From: M0108 sp937862735
GTDB lineage: Bacteria; Pseudomonadota; Gammaproteobacteria; Chromatiales; Chromatiaceae
Assembly: GCA_937862735.1 (NCBI GenBank)
Contig: CALMDH010000190.1
Location: 1-64,000, forward strand
Direction of reading: 5' to 3'
DNA: 64,000 nt
Part shown: piece after piece, positions 8,001 through 15,317 of the stretch
How the letters are laid out: every line of letters begins with the position of its first letter
Numbering within the stretch: the stretch's first letter is position 1
Made by a program: the position numbers and the translations under genes
The notes under the pieces: model-generated
Told to the model about the DNA's origin: nothing
Databases searched by the model: none
What the model saw: only the letters and a program-made list of their open reading frames with translations

Positions 8001-9458
8001 GACGCGGACGCGGTCGTCGGCGGCGACGACGGACAAAAAGTACGCGTAGCTGGGCGTCGCGCCGGCCGGCAGGGCGAAGTGTTCCCGGCACAGGGGCGAC
8101 CAGTTCAGCGCCTCGGTGGTGAGGTCCCAGTCCCAAATGCCGAGGTTGGCGCCGTCGATGGTGAGCTGCAGCCGCTCCTGGCCCTGGCGCCATTGAGCCT
8201 CGGCCTGCTTGCGCTCGGTGATGTCCAGGGTGGCGCCCAGGTAGCGTTCGAGCCTGCCCTCGGCATCGAAACAGGGCTGGGCCCGGTCATAGCACCAGCG
8301 CAGGCTGCCGTCGGGTCGCAGGATGCGGTACTCCAGCTCGTAGACGGCGGCGTTCTCCAGCGCGGTGCTGAAGGCGCGTTGCAGCCGCTCCGCGTCCTCG
8401 GGCGGGAGGTGCCGCCTCAGCAGCTCGTCGTAGACCGGCGAGGGTCCCGCCGGCTCCAACCCGAAGATGCGATACTCCTCGTCGGACCAGACCGTCTCCC
8501 TGGTGGCGACGATGTATTCGAAGGAGCCGACATGGGCGATCCGCTGGGCCTCGGCGAGAGCCAGTTGGTTCTTCGCCAGGGCCTGCTGCCGATCCCGCAG
8601 TTCCTTGAGCAGGGCGGCCAGGGTCAGGGAGGAGATGACCAGGATCGCGATGAACTCCTGAAGGCCCTGGACGCTCGCCACCGGCGTCGCGGCGACGAAG
8701 GGACCGATCCCCCGCTGCGTGTAGTGGATGGCAAGGAGGGAGATCACCAAGCCGACAAGGCTGGCGCCGGGTAGGCCAAAGCGCATGGCCGCCCAGATGG
8801 GCAGCGGCAGCAGCAGCGCGGGAACCAGATGGGTCAGGCTCGCCTGGTGGGGCGGCGTCGAAAAGCCCCAGACCCCGAGGGCGAGGGTGGCGAGCAGCAG
8901 CAACCCGGCCTCGACGATCCGCGAGAGTGGCGCCCTTTCAGCGACCCGCGGCCAGTTCAACAGCAGCGGCGTGATCAATAACAGCCCGAGGCCGTCGCCA
9001 AGCCACCAGGTCCGCCAGAGCGCCCAGGAGAAGCCGTCGTGGCTGATCACCCCGGACAGGGCCGTCCCCAGCAGGGCGGCGCTAGCGCTCGCCAAGACCA
9101 TGGCGATGAGGCCGAACCAGGCGACGTTGCGGATATGGTCCAGATGGAAGGGGTCGGCGATCCGCCGCAGCAGGATGGCCGCCAGGCTGACCTCCAGCAT
9201 GTTGACGAAGGCGAAGTTCAGGGCCTGGCTCAAGGGGAAGGTCGGCAGGTCGGCGGCGATCTCCGCCGGGATGATCGCCAGCAGGTGCCAAGGCCAGTGG
9301 CGACGTGGCGCCAGCAGCAGGGCGGCCAGCAGGACGCCATTGGGCGGCCAGACGATGGCGATCTCCGCCATGGCCGAGGCCCACAAGCCCACCTTGGCGC
9401 CGAGAAAGTAGCCCAGGCCGGTGGCGAGGGGAAACAACCATTGCCGGGAGGCATTCAT
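5004..9458 (-). CDS. MASE1-multiPAS hybrid sensor histidine kinase with REC and HPt domains
   Basis: A 1484-residue membrane-anchored sensor kinase. The first ~300 residues are a hydrophobic MASE1-type sensor (IVWPPNGVLLAALLL is typical). Four PAS/PAC modules follow at roughly 320-435, 445-565, 610-735 and 740-860, with a coiled coil (LELKVAARTADLVAAKEQVE) before the third. The HisKA box FLAHMSHEIRTPMNAVL is near residue 890, the HATPase has its N and G boxes (LVGNAIKFTD, FGGTGLGLAI), REC carries LLVVDDS and MDVQMPVMDG near 1150-1265, and a C-terminal HPt holds the phosphoryl-accepting His in LHNLRGNAGNLGA. A complete phosphorelay is thus in one chain, but no output regulator is adjacent. I chose the ATG at 9458 because MASE1 similarity starts there; an upstream in-frame start adds 23 unlikely residues. 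The signal sensed is unknown. Confidence 0.9.
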   Translation of the reverse strand: MNASRQWLFPLATGLGYFLGAKVGLWASAMAEIAIVWPPNGVLLAALLLAPRRHWPWHLLAIIPAEIAADLPTFPLSQALNFAFVNMLEVSLAAILLRRIADPFHLDHIRNVAWFGLIAMVLASASAALLGTALSGVISHDGFSWALWRTWWLGDGLGLLLITPLLLNWPRVAERAPLSRIVEAGLLLLATLALGVWGFSTPPHQASLTHLVPALLLPLPIWAAMRFGLPGASLVGLVISLLAIHYTQRGIGPFVAATPVASVQGLQEFIAILVISSLTLAALLKELRDRQQALAKNQLALAEAQRIAHVGSFEYIVATRETVWSDEEYRIFGLEPAGPSPVYDELLRRHLPPEDAERLQRAFSTALENAAVYELEYRILRPDGSLRWCYDRAQPCFDAEGRLERYLGATLDITERKQAEAQWRQGQERLQLTIDGANLGIWDWDLTTEALNWSPLCREHFALPAGATPSYAYFLSVVAADDRVRVEALVRHCLETGADYATEYRVRLPDGAERWIGALGRVYRAADGRPLRMSGTTQDISARKEAEAQVQALTRGLELKVAARTADLVAAKEQVEQALARAARSEARFRTMFEQAPLGIALTDSLSGRILEVNARFAAIAGRTREEMARIDWMRITHPDDVQVELDKMARMNAGEIPGFQVDKRYLRPDGGVVWISLTIAPVTVAAGEGPLHLALIEDISERIDNQRRIQEALHLLRLAQEAADIGVWTWEIASGQLAWDARMRDWYEVPPEHGADGLPYDFWEGSVHPEDRDQAAAALATAVRQGTPYDSVFRLRLPSGRVRHIYAAAIADRDAEGKVWRLVGINRDISAQREQEEALRAAKAAAEAASQAKSAFLAHMSHEIRTPMNAVLGLTQVLERTSLTPDQRLMVRQVSGAGRSLLRLLNDILDLSKIEAGRIEVQDRPFDLAALLAQLESLLGVTARAKGLSLRIVRPDLPGGLRGDPQRLEQILLNLVGNAIKFTDQGAVQVWIRPREVGAERLRLRFSVSDTGIGMTPEVLASLFTPFTQADGDIARRFGGTGLGLAICKRLVDLMGGEIGAESQPGKGSTFWFELTFGRTAAVADQPPAPAAASPPSGAATHPRLAGRHLLVVDDSLINRELTARMLALEGASATLVEDGQEALEALRAQPQGYDAVLMDVQMPVMDGLTATRLIREELGLTDLPILALSAAVMAEQRQAALAAGMNALLPKPLDLERMVTLLRQWLGPEPAGAPPESTTGSGPAIAQPPRAAPPQAVVQPPGATPPPPDDFPAIAGIDRDRAALTLSGDLQLFRRLLGLFIADAAALVAKVREDLTQGDREAAARGLHNLRGNAGNLGALAIMARAGRLEEAIDRGETDPSAGLADLARQLEDLATASAPWLAPPDGAPLAPAASGAPPAAGPLDAERLAELREALRLQRLQARTLFQELEPALGDALGAEGVEALGHAISRLRFAEAREILERLPPSQSQTETQNPAQNPT

Positions 9459-9589
9459 TGCTGCGTACTCAGTTCCTTGCCGCCGTTGGCGGCGGCCTTG
9501 GCCATGAGGGTGGGCTTTCCCGAGCATCCCTCCTTCCCGGCCTTCGGGCCAGAAATTTCACGGTCAGTATATTCTTATCCTGGCCGGGG

Positions 9590-10897
9590 TCAGACGAAGA
9601 GACGCTCGTAGATGCGGAAACCCGCCACGTAGGTGCCGGTGGCCGCCCCCAGGTTGGAGAAGAGGAAGACCAGCAGGATGCGCAGCACCCGGTTGCGCCA
9701 CCAGGCCCCGACCCGGGTCGCGTCCTGGCGCAGGCGGCCAAAGTCCCCGACCATGGGCTTGCGCAGCCAGAGTTCCACCAGGGCCGTGACCATGCCGGCG
9801 CCGATGGCGGGGTGCAGGGTGGTGAGGGGCGCGGCGAGAAAGCCCGCCAGGACCGTCAGGGGGTGACCGGCGGCCAGCAGGGTGCCCAGGGCGCACAGGC
9901 TGCCGGTGATGAGGACCCAGTCCCGCACCACATCCCAACCCAGTTCGGGGCTTTGGGCGAAGCCGTAGGCGAAACCGCCGAGGATCAGGGCCAGGATCAG
10001 CCAGGAGATGAGCTTGGGCCAGGGGCTGGGGGGCGGCAGGCGCTCCAGTTCGGCGATGATCTGGCGGGGGTCGCTCCCCGTCGCGGTCCCCGTTTCGGCT
10101 TGAGTTCCAGCCGTGGCCGGGCCGGTCGCGGCGGTCGTCAGATAGCGGGCCACCCCCTTGAGGTGGCCGGCCCCCAGCACCGCCAGGACCCGGCCATGGC
10201 CCTCCCGGGCGATCTCCTCCCGCAGGCGGGCGGCCATGTAGCGGTCGCGCTCGTCGATCAGGGGCCGGTAGAGGTCCCGCCGGTCGCGGGCGAACTCAGC
10301 GAAGCTGGTCTCCAGGACGTCGCCTTCCTTGAGGCGCTCGACCTCGGCCTCGGAGACCTCCTCATGGGTGACGAGGGCGGCGAGGAGGCCGGAGAAGAGC
10401 TCCAGGCGTCGCCACCAACCGAGATTGGCGGCGACGCGCTTGAGGGTGACGCCGATCTCTCGGTCCACCAGTACCACTGGCAGGTGGCGCTCCCGGGCCT
10501 GGGCGATGGCCATGCGCTGCTCGGCGCCGGGCTCGATGCCGAACTGGTCCGCCAGGCGCTGCTGGTAGGCCCCCAGGGCCAGGCTGGCCACCACCATGGC
10601 GACCCGCCCCTGGCGAATGACGCCAAAGAGGTCCATGCGCGCCAGGGCGTCCGGGTCGAGGAGCGCCTGGTAACGGCTGGGGCAGAGCTCCACCGCCACG
10701 GCGTCGAAGGGCTCCGTCTCCAGGAGCCACCGCACCTGGTCGGCGCTGGCGCGGGAGACGTGGGCGGTGCCGAGCAGGGTCACCCGGGTGGCGCCGACCT
10801 GGAGGTCGATGCGCGGTTCGGTGGGGTTGTCCCTGATAGGGCCTGGATCATTCGCCTCGGTGGCCTGATCCACGACCGGCCCTGGCTCGGCGCTCAT
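9590..10897 (-). CDS. TraB/GumN-family membrane protein
   Basis: A 435-residue member of the TraB family. The N-terminal ~250 residues have the conserved blocks TLLGTAHVS, AVAVELCPSRY and VLAVLGAGHLKGV with the GTAH and GxGH signatures; the C-terminal ~180 residues contain several hydrophobic helices (for example KLISWLILALILGGFAYGF and ILLVFLFSNLGAATGTYVAG). Family members occur in enterococcal pheromone shutdown and in archaea and mitochondria; the fold is related to TIKI-type metalloproteases, but the bacterial biochemical function is not established. Its ATG overlaps the stop of the YjgR-like gene by 4 bases, so the two are translationally coupled. A short low-complexity Ala/Thr/Gly linker separates the two halves. 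Confidence 0.85.
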   Translation of the reverse strand: MSAEPGPVVDQATEANDPGPIRDNPTEPRIDLQVGATRVTLLGTAHVSRASADQVRWLLETEPFDAVAVELCPSRYQALLDPDALARMDLFGVIRQGRVAMVVASLALGAYQQRLADQFGIEPGAEQRMAIAQARERHLPVVLVDREIGVTLKRVAANLGWWRRLELFSGLLAALVTHEEVSEAEVERLKEGDVLETSFAEFARDRRDLYRPLIDERDRYMAARLREEIAREGHGRVLAVLGAGHLKGVARYLTTAATGPATAGTQAETGTATGSDPRQIIAELERLPPPSPWPKLISWLILALILGGFAYGFAQSPELGWDVVRDWVLITGSLCALGTLLAAGHPLTVLAGFLAAPLTTLHPAIGAGMVTALVELWLRKPMVGDFGRLRQDATRVGAWWRNRVLRILLVFLFSNLGAATGTYVAGFRIYERLFV

Positions 10898-12351
10898 CGC
10901 TTGCCGCCCAGCAGGGAGCCCAGCAGGCCGCGGACCAGGGTGCGACCGAGCTGGCTGCCGACGGAGCGCAGGGTGCTGGTGGCGAAGGCCTCCAGGGGGC
11001 TTTGGCGACTGGAGCCGCGGCGGGCGGTCTCGGCACCGGTGTCACGTTCCGCGGGCTCCTCCCGGCTGGCCTGGGCGGCGCGGCCGGTGAGGATCTCGTA
11101 GGCGGACTCCCGGTCCACGGCCTCGTCGTAGACACCCTTGACCAGGGACTCGGCCATGAGGGCGCGGCGCTCCGCCGGGGTGATGGGGCCGATGCGGCTC
11201 CCCGGCGGGGCCACCTTGACCCGCTCGACCATGGTCGGGGTGCCGGAGGCGTCCAGGGTCGAGACCAGGGCCTCGCCGACCCCCAGGTTGGTGATCAGGG
11301 CCTCGGTGTCGAAGGCCGGATTGGGACGGAAGGTCTGGGCCGCCACCCGCACCGCCTTCTGATCGCGGGGGGTGAATGCGCGCAGGGCGTGCTGGACGCG
11401 GTTGCCGAGCTGGCCGAGGACGTCGTCGGGCACGTCCGCCGGGCTCTGGGTGACGAAGTAAACGCCCACCCCCTTGGAGCGGATCAGGCGCACCACCTGC
11501 TCGATCTTGTCCAGCAGCACCTTGGGGGCGCTGTCGAACAGCAGGTGGGCCTCGTCGAAAAAGAACACCAGGCGCGGCTTGTCCACGTCGCCGACCTCGG
11601 GCAGTTGCTCGAACAGCTCCGCCAGCAGCCAGAGCAGGAAGGTGGCATAGAGGGCGGGGGTGTGGATGAGCTTGTCCCCCGCCAGCAGGTTGATGTAGCC
11701 GTAGCCGCGTTCGTCGGTCTGCATCAGGTCGGCGATGTCCAGGGCCGGCTCGCCGAACAGCATCCCGGCCCCCTGGCCCTCCAGGGTCAGCAGCTTGCGC
11801 TGGATGGCGCCGACGCTGGCCTTGGACAGGTGGCCGTAGTCGCTGGCCGCGCCGGGGTTGTCCGCCAGGTGGGCCAGGAGGGCGCGCAGGTCCTTGACGT
11901 CCAGCAGCAGCCAGCCGTTGTCGTCCGCCAGGCGGAAGGCGATGTTGAGCACCCCTTCCTGGGTCTCGTTGAGGCCCAGCAGGCGCGCCAGCAGCAGGGG
12001 GCCCATCTCGGAGAGGGTGGTGCGCACCGGGTGGCCCTGCTCGCCGAGGATGTCCCAGAAGGTCACCGGACAGGCAGCGGTGGAGAAGTCCTCGGGCCCC
12101 AGGCCAAGCTCCGCCACCCGGGCCTCGACCCGGGCGTTACCACCGCCGGGGAGGGCGATGCCCGCCAGGTCGCCCTTGACGTCGGCCATGAAGACCGGGA
12201 CGCCGATGCGGCTGAAGGACTCCGCCAGGCGGTGCAGGGTGACGGTCTTGCCGGTGCCCGTGGCTCCCGCCACCAGGCCGTGGCGGTTGGCCATGGCCGG
12301 CAGCAGATGGATGGGGTACTGGCCCTTGCCGATCAGGAGGGGAGGGATCAT
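10894..12351 (-). CDS. HerA-helicase-like ATPase, DUF853/YjgR family
   Basis: A 485-residue P-loop ATPase of the DUF853 (YjgR) branch of the HerA/FtsK superfamily. Walker A GATGTGKT is near residue 29, Walker B is in RLVFFFDEAHLLFD, and YFVTQSPADVPDDVLGQLGN is the typical sensor segment. It ends in a positively charged tail (LGRTLVRGLLGSLLGGKR) after a low-complexity stretch. E. coli YjgR belongs to the same family; no physiological role is established. The ATG at 12351 is supported by a GGAG motif about ten bases upstream, and the family start (MIPPLLIGKG) matches. It is coupled by a 4-base overlap to the TraB-family gene downstream, so both proteins are probably made in fixed ratio. Confidence 0.9.
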   Translation of the reverse strand: MIPPLLIGKGQYPIHLLPAMANRHGLVAGATGTGKTVTLHRLAESFSRIGVPVFMADVKGDLAGIALPGGGNARVEARVAELGLGPEDFSTAACPVTFWDILGEQGHPVRTTLSEMGPLLLARLLGLNETQEGVLNIAFRLADDNGWLLLDVKDLRALLAHLADNPGAASDYGHLSKASVGAIQRKLLTLEGQGAGMLFGEPALDIADLMQTDERGYGYINLLAGDKLIHTPALYATFLLWLLAELFEQLPEVGDVDKPRLVFFFDEAHLLFDSAPKVLLDKIEQVVRLIRSKGVGVYFVTQSPADVPDDVLGQLGNRVQHALRAFTPRDQKAVRVAAQTFRPNPAFDTEALITNLGVGEALVSTLDASGTPTMVERVKVAPPGSRIGPITPAERRALMAESLVKGVYDEAVDRESAYEILTGRAAQASREEPAERDTGAETARRGSSRQSPLEAFATSTLRSVGSQLGRTLVRGLLGSLLGGKR

Positions 12352-12615
12352 GGCGGCGTTCTCCGGAGGAAACGGGTGATAAGGTGACGATAAATGGGGG
12401 CATGCTACCGATTCACCCCCCAAGGGCCAAGCCGGATATGGCAGCCGGAAATAATGGCCGGGGCTTGCCGATGCGCAATGACAAGGCCGGGTTTTTTCGC
12501 TACAAGCGTTTTCGCAAAAGCGCCTTTACCAGCGTCTGCAAACTTCGGTCAGCCCTGACCCAACCCTACCTCATCCCGATCTCATCCCAACCGCATTCAC
12601 CCTGGGACCCCGGCC

Positions 12616-13188
12616 ATGTTCTTTCCCGTCGCCAGCGCTATCCGTCGTCAGGCCAAGTCAGCCCATGAACTGGCCATGGTCAACCTCATCCTGGTCAACC
12701 TCTTGATGCTGATCGCCTTGCTCGCCGGCAGCTTCCTCCAGCACGGCTCGTCCCTGGCCGATTACAAGCTGGTCGGGGTGCTCGCGCCCTTCCTCGTCTC
12801 CCTGGGCATCATCCTGTTCAGCTTCGTCAAGGCCGCCAAACTGGCGGGGACCGGCCCCTGGTTCGTCGCCGCGCATTGGCGGCTGGCCACCCTCCGCTAC
12901 CGGATCCTGCTCATCGCCTACGCCGTGGGCGCCGGGCTCATCGGGGCTGGCTGGCTCCTGTCCACGGCGCAGAAGAGCGCCGGGATGCAGGAGCTGATGT
13001 TCGTCGCCCTGCAGCGGGTCGCCATCGCCCCAGTGCTCATCGTCCTGATGGTGCTCATCATGCTGGAGTCCGGCGCCCTCTATCAGGCCGGCCGGGGCGA
13101 GGTCCCCGACAGCCTGATCAAGCGCGCTCCACCCCCGCCGGACCTCCAGGGCGGGGACGCCGAATTCACCGCCGAGGACCCGTCCTAA
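12616..13188 (+). CDS. Conserved four-helix membrane protein of unknown function
   Basis: A 190-residue protein that I do not recognise. It has four strongly hydrophobic segments at about residues 23-42, 53-72, 97-116 and 136-153, with a soluble C-terminal tail of about 35 residues rich in Pro, Glu and Asp. The loops carry a few positive charges, and nothing points to catalysis or transport motifs. It lies 44 bases before pcm on the same strand and may be co-transcribed. The 264 bases before it, up to the start of the YjgR gene, show no other gene. The start is the only ATG in a sensible position but has no strong ribosome-binding site. Confidence 0.7.
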   Translation: MFFPVASAIRRQAKSAHELAMVNLILVNLLMLIALLAGSFLQHGSSLADYKLVGVLAPFLVSLGIILFSFVKAAKLAGTGPWFVAAHWRLATLRYRILLIAYAVGAGLIGAGWLLSTAQKSAGMQELMFVALQRVAIAPVLIVLMVLIMLESGALYQAGRGEVPDSLIKRAPPPPDLQGGDAEFTAEDPS

Positions 13189-13232
13189 GGATGGAGCATA
13201 ATGAGGGGAGGGATCATCAAGAGAGGCTGGCC

Positions 13233-13910
13233 ATGCGACCTGACAGTGTCCAGATGCTGCGTGAAATCGAGGAGGAGGTGCGTTACACCCGCACCCTCAT
13301 CGGCCGTGACGCCCTGGCCCCCCAGGTCATGGCCGCCATGGCCGCGGTGCCTCGGCATCGCTTCGTCCCCGCGGACGAACAGGCCTTCGCCTACGTCAAC
13401 GGTCCCCTGCCCATCGGCTGGGGCCAGACCATCTCTCAGCCCTTCATCGTCGCCCTGATGACGGACCTGCTGGGCTGCGGCGCCGGGGACCGGGTGCTGG
13501 AGGTCGGCACGGGCTCCGGCTACCAGGCGGCGGTGCTCTCGCGCCTGGTCGGCCAGGTCTATAGCCTGGAGATCGTGCCCCAACTGGCGGCGGCGGCCGC
13601 CGAGCGGTTGCTGAACCTGGGTTACGCCAACGTAACCGTCCGCCTGGGGGATGGCCATCGGGGTTGGCCTGAGCAGGCCCCCTTCGATGGCATCCTGGTC
13701 ACCGCCGCCGCCCCGGCGATTCCCCCGGCACTGATCGAGCAACTCCGCCCCGGGGCCCGGCTGGTGATCCCGGTCGGTCAGGCCTATGGCCACCAGGAAC
13801 TGGTGACCCTGGACAAGGTCGCCGATGGCGCCCTGTCCCTGACGAAGGTGCTGGACGTGGCCTTCGTGCCCCTTACCGGCGGGGCCGCCGCTTCACCTAA
13901 ATTAGACTGA
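13233..13910 (+). CDS. pcm: Protein-L-isoaspartate O-methyltransferase
   Basis: A 225-residue SAM-dependent methyltransferase that starts repair of isoaspartyl residues in aged proteins. The signature is clear: RHRFVP, then GWGQTISQPFIVA, the SAM-binding motif VLEVGTGSGYQAAVLS, and the motif II region FDGILVTAAAP, ending with a PGARLVIPVG strand. Length fits the family. The ATG at 13233 has an AGAGG sequence 8 bases upstream; an earlier in-frame ATG at 13191 has no usable ribosome-binding site. It lies between the small membrane protein and the rnf operon, with 118 bases before rnfA. Cytoplasmic. Confidence 0.93.
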   Translation: MRPDSVQMLREIEEEVRYTRTLIGRDALAPQVMAAMAAVPRHRFVPADEQAFAYVNGPLPIGWGQTISQPFIVALMTDLLGCGAGDRVLEVGTGSGYQAAVLSRLVGQVYSLEIVPQLAAAAAERLLNLGYANVTVRLGDGHRGWPEQAPFDGILVTAAAPAIPPALIEQLRPGARLVIPVGQAYGHQELVTLDKVADGALSLTKVLDVAFVPLTGGAAASPKLD

Positions 13911-14028
13911 CGGACCCCCGTCTGATCGTTGTCAAGGTATCGCCAAGCGGCGCGCGCTAGTATGATGGGCTGCATAACCGAGTGCTTTCCTGGGCAATCC
14001 TTCCCCGCCTGGCCGTATCCCCACTACC

Positions 14029-14610
14029 ATGACTGAGTACGCCCTCATCCTGATCGGCACCGTGCTGGTCAATAATTTCGTGCTGGTCAAGTTTCTTGGC
14101 CTCTGTCCCTTCATGGGGGTCTCCAAGAAACTGGAGTCCGCCATTGGCATGGGGATGGCGACCACCTTCGTCCTCACCTTGTCGTCCATCTGCACCTGGC
14201 TGGTGAACCAGTACCTCCTCGCGCCCCTGGGCATCGAGTACCTGCGCACCATCGCCTTCATCCTGGTCATCGCCTCCGTGGTCCAGTTCACGGAAACGGT
14301 GATGCGCAAGACCAGCCCGGTCCTCTACCAGGTGCTGGGCATCTTCCTGCCGCTGATCACCGTCAACTGCGCCGTCCTCGGCGTCACGATCCTCAACCTC
14401 CAGGCCAACCTGGATCTGCTGCGGTCCGCCGTCTATGGCTTTGGCGCCGCCGCGGGCTTTTCCCTTGTCCTGATCCTCTTCGCCGCCCAGCGGGAGCGCA
14501 TCGCCGTCGCCGACGTCCCCGAACCCTTCCAGGGCAGCGCCATCGCCCTGGTGACGGCGGGCCTCATGTCCCTGGGGTTCATGGGCTTCGCGGGCCTGGT
14601 TTCCAACTGA
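14029..14610 (+). CDS. rnfA: Rnf/Rsx electron transport complex subunit A
   Basis: First gene of a complete six-gene rnf (rsx) operon. The 193-residue protein is a six-helix inner-membrane subunit paralogous to RnfE; VNNFVLVKFLGLCPFMGVSK and the ITVNCAVLGV segment are family hallmarks. These segments carry the conserved cysteines (CPF, NCA) which in related Rnf/Nqr complexes coordinate an iron-sulfur cluster inside the membrane. Rnf moves electrons between ferredoxin and NAD(H), coupled to ion movement, and in some gammaproteobacteria keeps SoxR reduced or feeds nitrogenase. The gap to rnfB (99 bases) is the largest in the operon; the rest are overlaps or under 20 bases. Confidence 0.95.
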   Translation: MTEYALILIGTVLVNNFVLVKFLGLCPFMGVSKKLESAIGMGMATTFVLTLSSICTWLVNQYLLAPLGIEYLRTIAFILVIASVVQFTETVMRKTSPVLYQVLGIFLPLITVNCAVLGVTILNLQANLDLLRSAVYGFGAAAGFSLVLILFAAQRERIAVADVPEPFQGSAIALVTAGLMSLGFMGFAGLVSN

Positions 14611-14709
14611 CGCTGACGCCGCCGGTCGCGCCCTCGATTCCGCCCCGTCACACCCCGTTCCGGCTCGTCCCATCCCGCCCCGATCCTGCTCCGTCCCGAC
14701 CTCGTCACG

Positions 14710-15300
14710 ATGATCGCCATCCTTGCCATCGCCATCCTCGCCGCTGTCTTCGGTCTGCTGCTGGGCTACGCGGCGATCCGCTTCCGGGTCGAGGGCAACC
14801 CCATCGCCGAACAGATCGATGCCCTGTTGCCGCAGACCCAGTGTGGCCAGTGCGGTTACCCGGGCTGTAAGCCCTACGCCGAGGCGATCGCCAAGGGCGA
14901 GGCGCCGATCAACAAGTGCGTCCCCGGCGGCACCACGACGGTCATCGCCCTGGCGGAGCTCCTCGGCCGGGAACCCGAGCCCATCGAGGGGGGCGTCGAG
15001 AAACCCAAGGCCATCGCCGTGATCGACGAGCGGGAATGCATCGGCTGCACCCTGTGCATCCAGGCCTGCCCGGTGGACGCCATCATGGGCGCCGCCAAGC
15101 AGTTGCACGCCGTCATCGCCAGCGAATGCACTGGCTGCGAGCTGTGCCTCAAGCCCTGTCCGGTGGAGTGCATCCACATGGTCCCGATCCCGACCGACAC
15201 CACGAATTGGAAGTGGCCCTTTCCGGCCGCGGTGCCGGCCCCGGGCACCCAGCCAACCGCCGCTGACCCCGCCGCCACCGCTGGCCGGGCCAGCGTCTGA
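14710..15300 (+). CDS. rnfB: Rnf complex iron-sulfur subunit B
   Basis: A 196-residue ferredoxin-like subunit. After one N-terminal membrane anchor (about residues 3-22) there is a 4Fe-4S motif, CGQCGYPGCKPYAEA with a fourth Cys in INKC, followed by two CxxCxxCxxxCP ferredoxin clusters, CIGCTLCIQACP and CTGCELCLKPCP. RnfB is the entry or exit point for ferredoxin electrons on the cytoplasmic side. The C-terminus after the last cluster is a short Pro/Ala/Thr-rich tail. The stop lies 17 bases before the rnfC start. Confidence 0.95.
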   Translation: MIAILAIAILAAVFGLLLGYAAIRFRVEGNPIAEQIDALLPQTQCGQCGYPGCKPYAEAIAKGEAPINKCVPGGTTTVIALAELLGREPEPIEGGVEKPKAIAVIDERECIGCTLCIQACPVDAIMGAAKQLHAVIASECTGCELCLKPCPVECIHMVPIPTDTTNWKWPFPAAVPAPGTQPTAADPAATAGRASV

Positions 15301-15317
15301 TCCGAGGGAGACCCCGC

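Noticed and set aside
5046..8774. 1242-codon plus-strand frame opposite the hybrid kinase
   Set aside because: No start signal or recognisable domain; typical antisense shadow in a high-GC genome, while the minus-strand kinase has every motif.
13925..13975. Sigma-70 promoter before rnfA (TTGTCA and TATGAT)
   Set aside because: The two boxes are 26 bases apart, too far for a functional pair; no better match seen.
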